DNA of 64,000 bases. It comes from a bacterium. Lineage in GTDB: Bacteria; Pseudomonadota; Gammaproteobacteria; Pseudomonadales; Moraxellaceae. Positions 1 to 8,693 of the stretch are shown piece by piece. The stretch lies in contig JAQSDB010000003.1 of assembly GCA_029945725.1 (NCBI GenBank), positions 62,001 through 126,000 of the forward strand, written 5' to 3'. Numbering within the stretch: position 1 is the first letter of the stretch; the number at the start of each line of letters is the position of its first letter. Below the pieces are notes generated by a model. The model was not told the DNA's origin and did no database searches. It saw nothing but the letters and a program-made list of their open reading frames with translations. Position numbers and translations under genes: made by a program.

Positions 1-1229
1 TCCTGCTCGACGCCTGTGCCGGCCTCGGTGCCGAGGCGCGTGATCTCGCCGCCAGCTTCCAGCAATGGCAGCGCGCCGCGAAGGAGCTGCACACGCTGAC
101 GCGCGCCGGCGCCGCGCAGCGCGAACGCCTGGAGCTCATCACGCACCAGCTTGATGAACTGGAAAAGCTGGGCCTCGCCGCCGGTGATTATGAAAAGCTC
201 GAGCGCGATCACGACGCCCTCGCCAATCTCGGCACCCTGCTGCAGAGCGGTGACATGGTGCTCGACCGTCTCAGCGAAAATGAAAACGACAATGCCGCAC
301 GCTGCCTGCAGCAGGCACTGAAAACGCTGGAAGGCGAGCGCAGCCATCACCCGAAACTCGATGAAGTCGCCGAACTGCTGAACAGTGCGCTGATCCAGAT
401 CGGCGAAGGCGCCGCGTCACTGCGTCATTACCTTGAAAGCCTGGATGCCGATCCGGCACGCCTCGCAGAACTGGAAGAGCGCCTCGCCGCCGTGCACCAG
501 ATGGCGCGCAAGCACCGTGTGCCGCCACAGGAATTGCCGGCCATGCAGGCAGCGCTGGAGGAAGAACTGCAACTGCTGCAACGCGCCCAGGATCTGGAGG
601 CACTGCAGCGCGAAGTCAGTGCACTGGAAAAAAACTGGCGTGGCGCCGCCGAAACACTGCGCGCGGCACGCACAAAAGCCGCCAGAAAATTCAGCGCCGA
701 CGTGCTGGATCGCCTGAAAACCCTCGGCATGGCGAATTCGCGTTTCGAGGTCGCCCTGACACCGCTCGACAAGCCGGCCGCGCACGGTCTCGACGACATC
801 GAGTTCCTGATCAGTGCCAATCCGGGGCAGCCGCTGAAGGCGCTGGCGAAGGTCGCCTCCGGGGGTGAGCTGTCGCGCGTGTCACTGGCCATCCAGGTAG
901 TGAACGCCAAACATTCGCCCGTACCCGTCATGGTGTTTGATGAGGTCGATGTCGGCATCGGCGGCGGCATTGCCGAAGTGGTCGGCCGCCTGCTGCGCGA
1001 ACTCGGCGCCTACTCGCAGGTCTTTTCCATCACGCACCAGCCGCAGGTGGCCGCGCTCGGTCACCAGCACCTGCGCGTGGAAAAAACCGTCAAGGCCGGC
1101 GCCACCACCACCGGCGTGCGCGAGCTCAGCCATGATGAGCGCGTGGAGGAAATTGCGCGCATGTCCGGCGGCATCACCGTCACGGCAGAAACCCGTAAAC
1201 ATGCCGAGGCCATGCTCGCTGCCACCTGA
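1..1229 (+). CDS. recN: DNA repair protein RecN, 3' part
   Basis: RecN is an SMC-like ATPase of recombinational double-strand break repair in the cytoplasm. The gene runs off the left edge: an open frame is continuous from base 3, so an internal ATG at 255 is not the real start. The visible part holds the end of the coiled coil, rich in Leu, Glu and Gln, then the C-terminal ATPase lobe. That lobe shows the ABC signature ASGGELSR near base 860, a Walker B followed by the D-loop (VMVFDEVDVGIGG) and the switch His in SITHQPQ. About 410 residues are present of a family length near 550. It is the first gene of the recN-to-smpB neighbourhood common in gammaproteobacteria, although several other genes are inserted here before fur. 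Confidence 0.96.
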   Translation, partial: LLDACAGLGAEARDLAASFQQWQRAAKELHTLTRAGAAQRERLELITHQLDELEKLGLAAGDYEKLERDHDALANLGTLLQSGDMVLDRLSENENDNAARCLQQALKTLEGERSHHPKLDEVAELLNSALIQIGEGAASLRHYLESLDADPARLAELEERLAAVHQMARKHRVPPQELPAMQAALEEELQLLQRAQDLEALQREVSALEKNWRGAAETLRAARTKAARKFSADVLDRLKTLGMANSRFEVALTPLDKPAAHGLDDIEFLISANPGQPLKALAKVASGGELSRVSLAIQVVNAKHSPVPVMVFDEVDVGIGGGIAEVVGRLLRELGAYSQVFSITHQPQVAALGHQHLRVEKTVKAGATTTGVRELSHDERVEEIARMSGGITVTAETRKHAEAMLAAT

Positions 1230-1285
1230 AAAACCGGCGCCGCCGCGGCAACACCCCCACACCGGGCGGAGCACGAAAGGATTTC

Positions 1286-3136
1286 ATGCGAAAAGAAAAA
1301 CAACGGCCCCTGCTGATTCCGCTTCTGCTGCTGGCCATGCTCACCCTGCTGCTGAATGTTTTCGGCATTCTCGATCACAGCGACAACCGCATCGGCGATT
1401 CCATGCTGCGCGTGCACGCGCAAGCGCGCACGCCGCCGGCCGACATCGTGCTGGTGGCCATCGACCAGACCAGCCTTGAAAACGACACCCTGAAGGAAGC
1501 CGCCGGCTCCTGGCCCTGGCCGCGCGCCATCCACGGCGAACTGATTGCCAATCTCGAAGCCTTCCAGCCCCGCGCCATCGTCTTTGACGTGTTCTTCAAC
1601 GAAGCCGACCGCTTCCGTGCCGACAGCGATGCCGTCCTGCGCAACACCGCCATGGCCTACGGCAATCTTTTCTTTCCCAGCCTGCTGCTGGGTGACGGCG
1701 CCGGCACGCCGCTGGCCGCACTGCCGGAAAGTTTCGGCGCCCGCCGTGATGCCCGTGCCAATCCGGCGGCCAAAGCACCGCTGCTGGTTCCGCTCGTGCT
1801 CGATCCGAAAAACTGGCAGGGCGGTCTCGCCAACTTCGAGGAAGACCATGACCGCATCGGGCGCTTTGCACATTTGTACAAAAACATCGAGGGCTGGGAA
1901 TTACCCGCGCTCGGCACCTCGGTCGCCGCCTTCAGCGGAGCCGCCCTGCCCGCTGCCGAACGCATCCGCCTGCGCTGGTACGGCACAGCGCCACGCACCC
2001 TTTCCTTCAGTGCCCTGTTCAATGATCTCGCCCGTGAACATCCCGTCATTGCGCCCACGCTGAAGGATGCCATCGTCGTCATCGGCCCGACCGCCCCCGG
2101 CCTCAATGATTTCCGGCCCACCGCGATTGATGCGCTGATGCCCGGCACGCAGATCATCACCACCACCATTGCCAATCTGCGCGCACAGGACTGGCTGCGT
2201 GACCTGCCCTCGCGCTGGCCGCTCGCGTTTTTTCTGCTGGCCGCGATCACCGCGCTGTTCTGGAAACGCGTCAATCCGCTGGCCACCGCCATCACGCTTG
2301 CCATCACCACGCTGGCGCTTTTTGCTGCCAGTTATTGCCTGCTGTCGCTGCGCTGGTATGTGCCGGTGGCCTCGGCACTGGCGATTGCCTGGCTGGCCTA
2401 CCTGCTTTTTTCCGCCGAGGCGCTCTGGCGCGAACGCCGTGACCGCGAAGCCGCGGTGATGCTGTTCCGCCGTTTCCTGGATCCGCGCGTGGTCGACGAA
2501 CTGGTGAAAACCGGCGAATTCTCCCGCGACAAGAAACCCGAAGCGCGCGAAATCACCATCCTGTTTTCCGATATCCGCGGTTTCACCACGCTCTCGGAAA
2601 CGCGCACGCCGGAAGCCGTGGTGGAGTTGCTCAACCGTTATTTCAGCCAGCAGGTAGAAGTCATTTTCAGGCACGGCGGCACGCTGGATAAATTCATCGG
2701 CGATGCCATCATGGCCTTCTGGAATGCCCCCACCGAAAACCCGCGCCACGCCGAACAGGCGGTTGCTGCTGCGCTGGAAATGGGCGTGGCACTGGACCGC
2801 TTCAAGAAGGAACTGGCCGCAAGCGACGGCACCCTCGCTGATTTTGATATCGGCATCGGCGTGCACACCGGCCAGGCCGTGGTCGGCTTTCTCGGCAGCG
2901 ATGACAGGCTCGACTACACGGCGATCGGCGACACCGTCAATCTCGCCAGCCGCATTGAAGGCTGCACCAAGGGCGTCGCCCGCGTGCTGGTCTCCGGCGC
3001 CACCCGCGATGCCTGTGCCCGCCATGAAAAAAGTGTGTTCAGTTTCAAAAGTCACGGTGAATTCCACGTCAAGGGCCGTGACCAGGGCGTAGAGTTGCTG
3101 GAGCCCGCCCGACTCGATACGTCCGACAAAAAATGA
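1286..3136 (+). CDS. CHASE2-domain class III adenylate cyclase
   Basis: Membrane receptor cyclase predicted to make cAMP. The order is an N-terminal membrane anchor (about residues 8-28), an extracytoplasmic CHASE2 sensor (about 45-300), a cluster of about three hydrophobic segments (about 305-375), and a cytoplasmic class III cyclase domain (about 420-600). Metal-binding aspartates are D429 (FSDIRGF) and D473 (FIGDAIMAF). The adenine-selecting pair is present, K469 and the Asp of DYTAIGD (about 543), which argues for adenylate and against guanylate cyclase. The transition-state Asn and Arg are in NLASRIE. The start is supported by GAAAGG at 1275-1280. The ligand sensed by CHASE2 cannot be read from sequence. 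The SH3 gene follows 25 bp downstream and may be co-transcribed. Confidence 0.93.
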   Translation: MRKEKQRPLLIPLLLLAMLTLLLNVFGILDHSDNRIGDSMLRVHAQARTPPADIVLVAIDQTSLENDTLKEAAGSWPWPRAIHGELIANLEAFQPRAIVFDVFFNEADRFRADSDAVLRNTAMAYGNLFFPSLLLGDGAGTPLAALPESFGARRDARANPAAKAPLLVPLVLDPKNWQGGLANFEEDHDRIGRFAHLYKNIEGWELPALGTSVAAFSGAALPAAERIRLRWYGTAPRTLSFSALFNDLAREHPVIAPTLKDAIVVIGPTAPGLNDFRPTAIDALMPGTQIITTTIANLRAQDWLRDLPSRWPLAFFLLAAITALFWKRVNPLATAITLAITTLALFAASYCLLSLRWYVPVASALAIAWLAYLLFSAEALWRERRDREAAVMLFRRFLDPRVVDELVKTGEFSRDKKPEAREITILFSDIRGFTTLSETRTPEAVVELLNRYFSQQVEVIFRHGGTLDKFIGDAIMAFWNAPTENPRHAEQAVAAALEMGVALDRFKKELAASDGTLADFDIGIGVHTGQAVVGFLGSDDRLDYTAIGDTVNLASRIEGCTKGVARVLVSGATRDACARHEKSVFSFKSHGEFHVKGRDQGVELLEPARLDTSDKK

Positions 3137-3161
3137 TCAACCCGCCGCAAAGGAATCAGCC

Positions 3162-3683
3162 ATGCGCCCGATTATTCCCCTGAAAACATTATTGAAGAGC
3201 GCGCTGCTCGGCGGCGCATTCCTCAGCACGCTGGCGTTTGCCGAAGCGGGCACCCTGCTCAAGGCCGATACCTTGCGCGCCAAACCATTTGGCGATGCCG
3301 AGGTCGTTGCCACGCTCAAGGCCGGCGGCAAGGTCGAGATAACGGCGCGCAAAGGTGCCTGGGCCAGTGTGCAGGTGCCGGCCGGAAAATCCGGCTGGGT
3401 ACGCCTGCTGAACATCCGCACCGGCTCCGGCCAGAGCGGTGACAGCGGCGTCGGCGCTCTGGCCAGCCTGTTCAAGACCGGCTCCAGCGGCAATACGGTG
3501 AGTACCGGCGTGAAGGGCCTGTCGGAAGAACAGCTGAAAAATGCCAAACCAAATCCGGAAGAAGCGCGGCGCCTCGGCAACTACAAGGACACGGAAGCGG
3601 ATGCCCGCAGTTTTGCCCGGCAGGGAAAGCTGGTCGCACAGAAAGTGGATTACCTGCCGGCTGACAATGGAGGAAATCAGTAA
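3162..3683 (+). CDS. Secreted SH3-domain protein
   Basis: A 173-residue exported protein with an N-terminal signal peptide (a hydrophobic stretch ending near ALA/FAEA at about residue 28) and one bacterial SH3-type domain (about residues 30-85). The domain carries the usual pattern of a short strand with LRAKPFGDAEVVATL, then GAWASVQVPAGKSGWV. Such domains bind cell-wall peptides or act as protein adaptors in the periplasm. The rest is low complexity and of unknown role. An AAGGA ribosome site lies 8 bp before the ATG. The stop overlaps the start of the M48 protease by one base (TAATG), so the two are probably translated together and may act as a pair. Confidence 0.85.
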   Translation: MRPIIPLKTLLKSALLGGAFLSTLAFAEAGTLLKADTLRAKPFGDAEVVATLKAGGKVEITARKGAWASVQVPAGKSGWVRLLNIRTGSGQSGDSGVGALASLFKTGSSGNTVSTGVKGLSEEQLKNAKPNPEEARRLGNYKDTEADARSFARQGKLVAQKVDYLPADNGGNQ

Positions 3684-4543
3684 TGAAACGGATTCTTGCC
3701 GCTCTCTGCATCCTGAGTCTCTCGGGCGCCGCACTCGCCTTCAATTTCAATGATGCCCTCAACAAGCTGAATGACCCGGATACGCAAAAAGCCTTCGGCA
3801 TCGGCAAGAAGATGATGGAGTCTGCCAGGGAAATATCCGAGGCACAGGAAATCGATATTGGCGAAGGCATCGCCAGCAGTGTGCTCGGCGCTGCGCCGCT
3901 GGTGCGCGATGACGCCCTGCAGAAATACGTGAACCGCATCGGCCTCTGGCTCGCCCTGCAAACCGAGCGCCCCGAACTGCCCTGGCGTTTTGGCGTGACC
4001 GATGATGCCGATGTGAATGCCTTTGCCATGCCGGGCGGCACCATCCTCATCACGCGCGGCCTTTATGAAAAATTCCGCAATGAATCGGAACTGGCCGGCG
4101 TGCTCGCCCACGAAATCTCGCACGTGGTGCGAAAGCACCAGCTGAAAGCCATCAAGTCGGCGCTCGGCCGCGAATGGCAGGCCGACATTGCCGGTGCGGT
4201 TGCCGAGAAAAAAGGCAGCACCGAGGCAAAAAGAAGCCTCAAGGCCTATACCGCCGGCACCGAACTGTTTGCGCGCGGCCTCGACAAGGATGACGAGTTT
4301 GAAGCAGATCGCATGGGCGTGGTGATTGCCGCCCGCGGCGGCTACAACCCGTTTGGTCTGGTCGGCAGCCTGCAGACACTGGATGCCGTGAAGCCCGGCG
4401 ATGGCGCCGTGGCACTGATGTTCAAGACGCATCCGTCACCGGCAAAACGTCTGGAGATGCTGTCGGCGGCAATGGGCACGCAGCTGGATTCGTACGGGGA
4501 CAGCGGAAAGGACCCGGGCCGGTTTTATGTGTTGAAGAAGTAG
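3683..4543 (+). CDS. M48-family periplasmic metalloprotease
   Basis: Zinc endopeptidase of 286 residues, exported by a signal peptide (cleavage near residue 19, ALAF). The catalytic motif is HEISH at H143-H147, and the third zinc ligand is the Glu of DDEFEADRMG about 60 residues later. The fold and size resemble YggG/LoiP- and BepA-like M48 proteases without a TPR tail. Known relatives act in envelope quality control. It starts inside the stop codon of the SH3-domain gene, so the SH3 protein is the best guess for a partner. The next gene is AT-rich and unrelated, so the transcription unit probably ends here, although no clear terminator is visible. Confidence 0.92.
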   Translation: MKRILAALCILSLSGAALAFNFNDALNKLNDPDTQKAFGIGKKMMESAREISEAQEIDIGEGIASSVLGAAPLVRDDALQKYVNRIGLWLALQTERPELPWRFGVTDDADVNAFAMPGGTILITRGLYEKFRNESELAGVLAHEISHVVRKHQLKAIKSALGREWQADIAGAVAEKKGSTEAKRSLKAYTAGTELFARGLDKDDEFEADRMGVVIAARGGYNPFGLVGSLQTLDAVKPGDGAVALMFKTHPSPAKRLEMLSAAMGTQLDSYGDSGKDPGRFYVLKK

Positions 4544-4594
4544 CGAACCTTTACAAGCACCCAATCTACATTAGGCTTCTCGGATAGCCAGTTT

Positions 4595-6571
4595 ATGACG
4601 CATCACAAGCATTCTCACTTAGCACATCCAAAATATCGCTCTGACATTGACGGCCTCCGTGCCGTTGCAATTCTTCCAGTCGTTATATTCCACGCATGCC
4701 CCTCAATCATGCCCGGCGGATTTATCGGCGTTGATATTTTTTTTGTTATCTCAGGATTCCTGATTTCATCGATCATCTTTTCAAGCCTTGAACGTGACCG
4801 CTTCAGCCTAATCGAATTTTATAATCGTCGAGTTAAGCGGATATTTCCGGCGTTGATTTTGGTTCTTATTTCTTGTTTGGTATTTGGTTGGTTTGTACTG
4901 TTTTCAGATGAATACAAGCAACTAGGTAAACATACGGCAGCTGGCGCCGGCTTCATACAAAACTTCGTCCTTTGGCGCGAAAGTGGCTATTTCGACAACT
5001 CGGCCGAGACTAAGCCACTGCTCCATCTTTGGAGTCTTGCCATTGAAGAACAGTTTTATTTTTTCTGGCCGCTTCTGTTAGCATTCGTTTGGAAACGTCA
5101 GTGGAGCTTCCTGAGAATAACCGCCGTTATTGCGGCAGTTTCATTTTCTGCAAACATCTATCTAATATTGAGCGGACACTCAATAGCGGCATTCTACTTG
5201 CCATTTTCAAGGTTTTGGGAGCTGATGGTTGGTGGCGTATTAGCTTACGTTTTATTGCATCGCCCCCAGCTAATCGAGAAGCACAAAGACATTCAATCAT
5301 TGATTGGCTTCGCTCTAATACTTGCCGGATTGCTTCTGATAAACAAAGGAAGTGATTTTCCAGGCTGGTGGGTGCTGCTACCGACACTAGGGGCTTTTTT
5401 TATAATTTCAGCAGGACCAGCCTCTTGGCTGAATGAAAAACTATTATCCAACAAGCCAATGGTTTGGATCGGCTTAATAAGCTATCCACTTTATTTATGG
5501 CATTGGCCGATTCTTTCGTATTTAAGAATCGCAGAAGGGGGCCTCTCCAATACTCAGGGGATTTTAGCCCTAATTGCAGCAATCGGGCTTGCTTGGCTAA
5601 CCTACCGTATTATTGAAAAACCCTTCAGATCTGAGGGCAAGTCAAGAGAGAAAGTTACGGCGTTATTAGTAGCGATGGCATTCATCTTAACGTCAGGAGC
5701 AATGCTTTATAAACAAGGCGGGGTAGCTCAAAGAGCCTTGGGAGGCGGAAATGAGTACGTATCATATTTTGAGAACTCGATACCTGAATGGCAGTATTTC
5801 TCCAAGACCGGGATGTTAAAAAAGTTTCGATCTGAATGTGATTTTTACAACATTGATAAATATCGGGCTGGGGAGTCAACACGTATTCCTCGGCCAAGCA
5901 TCGATAATAGCTGCCACATAAAGTCTCCTAATCATTCATACTCTGTACTGCTTTGGGGTGACTCACACGCGCAGCAGCTATACTTTGGACTTAAAAGCAG
6001 CCTCTCTAATGACTGGCAAATTCTGATGATCACTAGCTCTGGCTGCCCTGCAAATCCCAGTATCTCTGCACCATCTTCGACAAACTATTGCGACCAATCA
6101 AATTGGTTTGCAATAAAAACAATTTTTGAAACCAAGCCCGACGTTGTTATTGTTGCTCAAGCCGGCGGACACTCACTAAATACGATGAATCAAGTTATTA
6201 AAAAGCTGAAAGAAATAGGGATAAAAAAAATAATTTTCACCGGGCCCTCTCCACATTGGAAGCCGGATTTACCAAAGGTAATTGCGCGAAAATTATGGCC
6301 GAATACCCCTCAACGAACCTGGATCGGGATCGATCGGGAATTTGTAGCTCTAAATGAAACTCTCAAACTTAATGATTTTAAAAGCATAAATGGAGTTTCT
6401 TTCATTGATCTTATGGATTTATTTTGCAATACCAATGGATGCCTAACATATATTGGAAACGATAAAAAACTTGGCATTACCAGCTGGGATTATGGACATC
6501 TAACACCTGTAGCATCTGACCTGCTTGCTAGAAGCGTACTAGCTAAAGAAGTCATCTCTTCAATTAAATAG
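4595..6571 (+). CDS. O-acyltransferase, OafA type, with C-terminal SGNH domain
   Basis: Integral membrane enzyme predicted to O-acylate (probably acetylate) a surface glycan such as O-antigen. Residues about 12-370 form the acyltransferase-3 domain with about ten membrane segments and the typical start YRSDIDGLRAVAILPVV. Residues about 430-655 form an SGNH esterase/transferase domain with GDSHA (catalytic Ser about 457) and a late D-x-x-H-like motif in WDYGHL. At 658 residues it is full length for this two-domain class. The base composition is clearly lower in GC than both flanks and codons end often in A or T, which indicates recent transfer. No strong ribosome site precedes the ATG. It stands alone, outside any polysaccharide cluster. 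Confidence 0.92.
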   Translation: MTHHKHSHLAHPKYRSDIDGLRAVAILPVVIFHACPSIMPGGFIGVDIFFVISGFLISSIIFSSLERDRFSLIEFYNRRVKRIFPALILVLISCLVFGWFVLFSDEYKQLGKHTAAGAGFIQNFVLWRESGYFDNSAETKPLLHLWSLAIEEQFYFFWPLLLAFVWKRQWSFLRITAVIAAVSFSANIYLILSGHSIAAFYLPFSRFWELMVGGVLAYVLLHRPQLIEKHKDIQSLIGFALILAGLLLINKGSDFPGWWVLLPTLGAFFIISAGPASWLNEKLLSNKPMVWIGLISYPLYLWHWPILSYLRIAEGGLSNTQGILALIAAIGLAWLTYRIIEKPFRSEGKSREKVTALLVAMAFILTSGAMLYKQGGVAQRALGGGNEYVSYFENSIPEWQYFSKTGMLKKFRSECDFYNIDKYRAGESTRIPRPSIDNSCHIKSPNHSYSVLLWGDSHAQQLYFGLKSSLSNDWQILMITSSGCPANPSISAPSSTNYCDQSNWFAIKTIFETKPDVVIVAQAGGHSLNTMNQVIKKLKEIGIKKIIFTGPSPHWKPDLPKVIARKLWPNTPQRTWIGIDREFVALNETLKLNDFKSINGVSFIDLMDLFCNTNGCLTYIGNDKKLGITSWDYGHLTPVASDLLARSVLAKEVISSIK

Positions 6572-6639
6572 AAGAATTGGAATGTAATTGAGCCAATAAC
6601 CAAGGCAAAGTTCAAAGGATTTTTCCTGTGCGCGGTGCC

Positions 6640-7020
6640 ATTCATGTGAGCAAGAAAAACTTGCCTACCCCACGACCTTCTAAACCTGCGGCCCCGACAA
6701 CATTAAAAGCACTGAAGTTAATGGCGAGTCGCCGCACGGCGCGAGCATGACCACAGGGAAGAGGGCTACGACCGAAGGGGGGCCCGTGGGGCGGGAGCAA
6801 AAGCCATAATGCGCGAGCTCCCCGTAGGGGTCGCCTTTCTTTGCTTACTTTCTTTTGCGACAAAAGAAAGTGAGGCCCCGCCGGCAGGGCGCACCGCTCT
6901 GTCAAACAAGCAGCTTAAAGCAACGCAAGGACACCTCACCGTAAAGCGATACGGTGCAAAAATCCCCGCACTCCGGGGCAACCGGAAAAGCACCGCCCAG
7001 GCCCCGTACGCCCGGCGCTA
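6640..7020 (+). repeat. Non-coding intergenic element with slippery hairpin
   Basis: No convincing gene lies between 6572 and 7345. This part is GC-rich again and contains a perfect 11-bp stem with a CGA loop (ACTTTCTTTTG at 6847-6857, complement at 6861-6871). On the minus strand it reads AAAGAAAGTAAGCAAAGAAAGGCGACCCC. That wording recurs between genes in several gammaproteobacterial groups and is often mis-annotated as short proteins. I treat the short frames here as artefacts. The function is unknown; it may be a dispersed element or a transcribed structured RNA. Confidence 0.5.
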
Positions 7021-7051
7021 CGGACTTACTTCAGTTCTTGCACCAGAACCT

Positions 7052-7073
7052 TCGCGGCTGAAGCCGCTCCTAC
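7052..7073 (+). repeat. REP-like palindromic element (copy 1)
   Basis: TCGCGGCTGAAGCCGCTCC followed by TAC. A short GCGGCT/AGCCGC stem with the trailing CTCCTAC is the hallmark of REP sequences in pseudomonads and relatives. A second element ending in the same CTCCTAC lies at 7221-7242. Confidence 0.65.
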
Positions 7074-7127
7074 GCCCCGAAGGAAGTACCCTTGGGGCGC
7101 GAAGATCCGCACTTGCGTAGTTTTCAG

Positions 7128-7199
7128 GTTGGGCTGAAAAGCCCAACGCAGGTTCCGGTTAACCGAGGCGTTTTGTTGGGCTTCCTTCGTCAGCCCAAC
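7128..7199 (+). repeat. Paired GTTGGGCT/AGCCCAAC hairpins
   Basis: Two copies of the same 8-bp stem: GTTGGGCT-GAAA-AGCCCAAC at 7128-7147 and GTTGGGCT (7175-7182) with AGCCCAAC (7192-7199). Both are flanked by AGGTTGGGCT or CCCAACCTAC wording typical of dispersed intergenic repeats. They sit between the two REP-like elements. Confidence 0.65.
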
Positions 7200-7220
7200 C
7201 TACATAACTGAAAAAATGAT

Positions 7221-7242
7221 CGCGGGCATGGCCCGCTCCTAC
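7221..7242 (+). repeat. REP-like palindromic element (copy 2)
   Basis: CGCGGGCATGGCCCGCTCC followed by TAC, a GCGGGC/GCCCGC hairpin with the REP-type tail CTCCTAC. It lies about 100 bp upstream of the next small gene. Confidence 0.7.
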
Positions 7243-7345
7243 GGCCGCTTTTTTTAACAGGCACCTGTGCCTGCAAAGGATTACGCTGCACCACGCCACC
7301 GCGCCCGCGAAAACCGCGACCGCCCCGTACGCCATAGGAAACAGC

Positions 7346-7579
7346 ATGAACAAGAACCAGCTGACACTGCTCGCCATTGCCGTTGCCCTTACCGTCATCG
7401 TGCTGCTTTATCCGCCCTACATGATGTCGCTCACCGGTGCCGACATGGGCTACCACTTCCTCTTCAATCTGCCTGCGATCATTTCTGCTTTCGCCGTGAT
7501 CAACACCGGCAAGCTGCTGATACAGCTCGCCATCCTCTGGGCCATTGCCGCCGGATTTTTCTTTTCCATGAAACACTGA
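7346..7579 (+). CDS. Small two-helix membrane protein, unknown function
   Basis: A 77-residue protein I do not recognise. It has two hydrophobic segments (about residues 7-26 and 45-73) joined by a short loop with PPYMMSLTGADMGYHFLF, and ends in a short basic tail. AGGAAACAG upstream gives an acceptable ribosome site. It stands alone between the REP cluster and a shared terminator, so its context says little. Codon use matches the chromosome, which supports a real gene. Confidence 0.6.
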   Translation: MNKNQLTLLAIAVALTVIVLLYPPYMMSLTGADMGYHFLFNLPAIISAFAVINTGKLLIQLAILWAIAAGFFFSMKH

Positions 7580-7617
7580 GTACCCGCATCAGGTGCGGCG
7601 TAAAAACCCGCAGACAT

Positions 7618-7646
7618 GAAAAAGCCCGGCAATGCCGGGCTTTTTC
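7618..7646 (+). terminator. Bidirectional Rho-independent terminator
   Basis: AAAAAGCCCGGC-AAT-GCCGGGCTTTTT. A-runs and T-runs on both sides let it serve the small membrane protein (+) and the convergent AIM24 gene (-). Confidence 0.85.
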
Positions 7647-7658
7647 ATTCAGCACAAA

Positions 7659-8678
7659 TCAGTTGCTGTTTTTCACCGGCCTGAACCAGTGCGCCCACGA
7701 GACAAAGGCACTGGCCGTGCGCGTCTGTATCCATACGCGGCCGCGACCCTTGAAGCGGCAGACCAGACCTTCACCGGAAAAGAACAGCGACTTGTAGCCG
7801 CCGATCTTGCTAATGCTGTAATCAAGGCCCTCGGTGAAGGCAACGATATTACCGGTATCCACGACATAATCGCCGTCGACATCCAGCATGATCATGCCGC
7901 CATAGGTATTGAACCAGAGATCACCGTGACCGCTGGCGCGCACCAGAAAAAATCTTTCGCCGGAAAAGAAACCCTTGGTGAAACCCTGCCATTTGGTTTC
8001 CAGGTTCACCGCCGGATCACAGGCCACAAACGCCGAGTTCTGCAGGAAAATGGTTTCGCCACGCAAATACACATGCGCCAGATCGCCTGGCGCGGCCGGT
8101 GCAATGCCGATTTCACCGGCCACGTTTTCTGCCGTGAAGTCATTGAGGAAAAGAGACTCCCCGGTGAGCAGCCGCCCGAAGCCGCCTTTCAGCTTCGTTT
8201 TCATTTTCAGGTTGGTGTCCATGGTCGCCATCGCCGAGGCTTCCACTTTCAGGGTTTTATTCGCCGGAATCTGCACGGTGAGAAAGGCGTAATCGGGGCG
8301 GCCTTCAATAACGAAGCTGAAACCGGGCTGGCCGGCATCCTGCAGATCGGCAGGCGGCATCGGCCTGTATTTTTCGGCGGGTGCTGCCGCAGCAGACTGT
8401 GCCGCTGCGGCAGCCGGCAGTCCCCCGGAATCCGGCAACTGCGCAGATGCGTTTGCTTGCTGCACAATCACCTCCACGCGCAAACCGATTTCCTCCAGTG
8501 TCGCGCGGTATTTTTGCGCCGTATCGGCATCCAGCCCTTCCTTGATGGTCACGGGAATGCGCGCCAGCAAGGCGGCGGCTTTTTCCGGCGTGATCCTGAA
8601 CAACTGCGCAAAGGCTTCTGTTACACGGGCCGGCTCATCACTGCCGGAAAAACCGGCGATCTGTACGTTATGCGTCAT
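7659..8678 (-). CDS. AIM24-family protein with extra N-terminal domain
   Basis: A 339-residue protein, the last gene of the M48-AIM24 operon. Residues about 125-330 are an AIM24 (TIGR00266-type) domain. This is a cytoplasmic beta-rich fold of uncertain function, recognisable by repeated phrases such as GESLFLNDF, RGETIFLQNSAFVA and KSLFFSGEGLVCRFKGRGRVWIQTR. Unlike its two paralogues upstream it has about 75 N-terminal residues resembling a small alpha/beta domain of the ribosomal L7/L12 C-terminal kind (pattern PVTIKEGLDADTAQKYRATLEEIGLRVEV), then an Ala/Pro linker. The start is supported by CGGAGAA. Spacing to the preceding gene is 15 bp. Confidence 0.85.
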   Translation of the reverse strand: MTHNVQIAGFSGSDEPARVTEAFAQLFRITPEKAAALLARIPVTIKEGLDADTAQKYRATLEEIGLRVEVIVQQANASAQLPDSGGLPAAAAAQSAAAAPAEKYRPMPPADLQDAGQPGFSFVIEGRPDYAFLTVQIPANKTLKVEASAMATMDTNLKMKTKLKGGFGRLLTGESLFLNDFTAENVAGEIGIAPAAPGDLAHVYLRGETIFLQNSAFVACDPAVNLETKWQGFTKGFFSGERFFLVRASGHGDLWFNTYGGMIMLDVDGDYVVDTGNIVAFTEGLDYSISKIGGYKSLFFSGEGLVCRFKGRGRVWIQTRTASAFVSWAHWFRPVKNSN

Positions 8679-8693
8679 GTCATTTCTCCGGAC

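Noticed and set aside
6642-7120. Several short frames in the repeat region
   Set aside because: They read through hairpins and REP-like sequence. Such text is a known source of false proteins.
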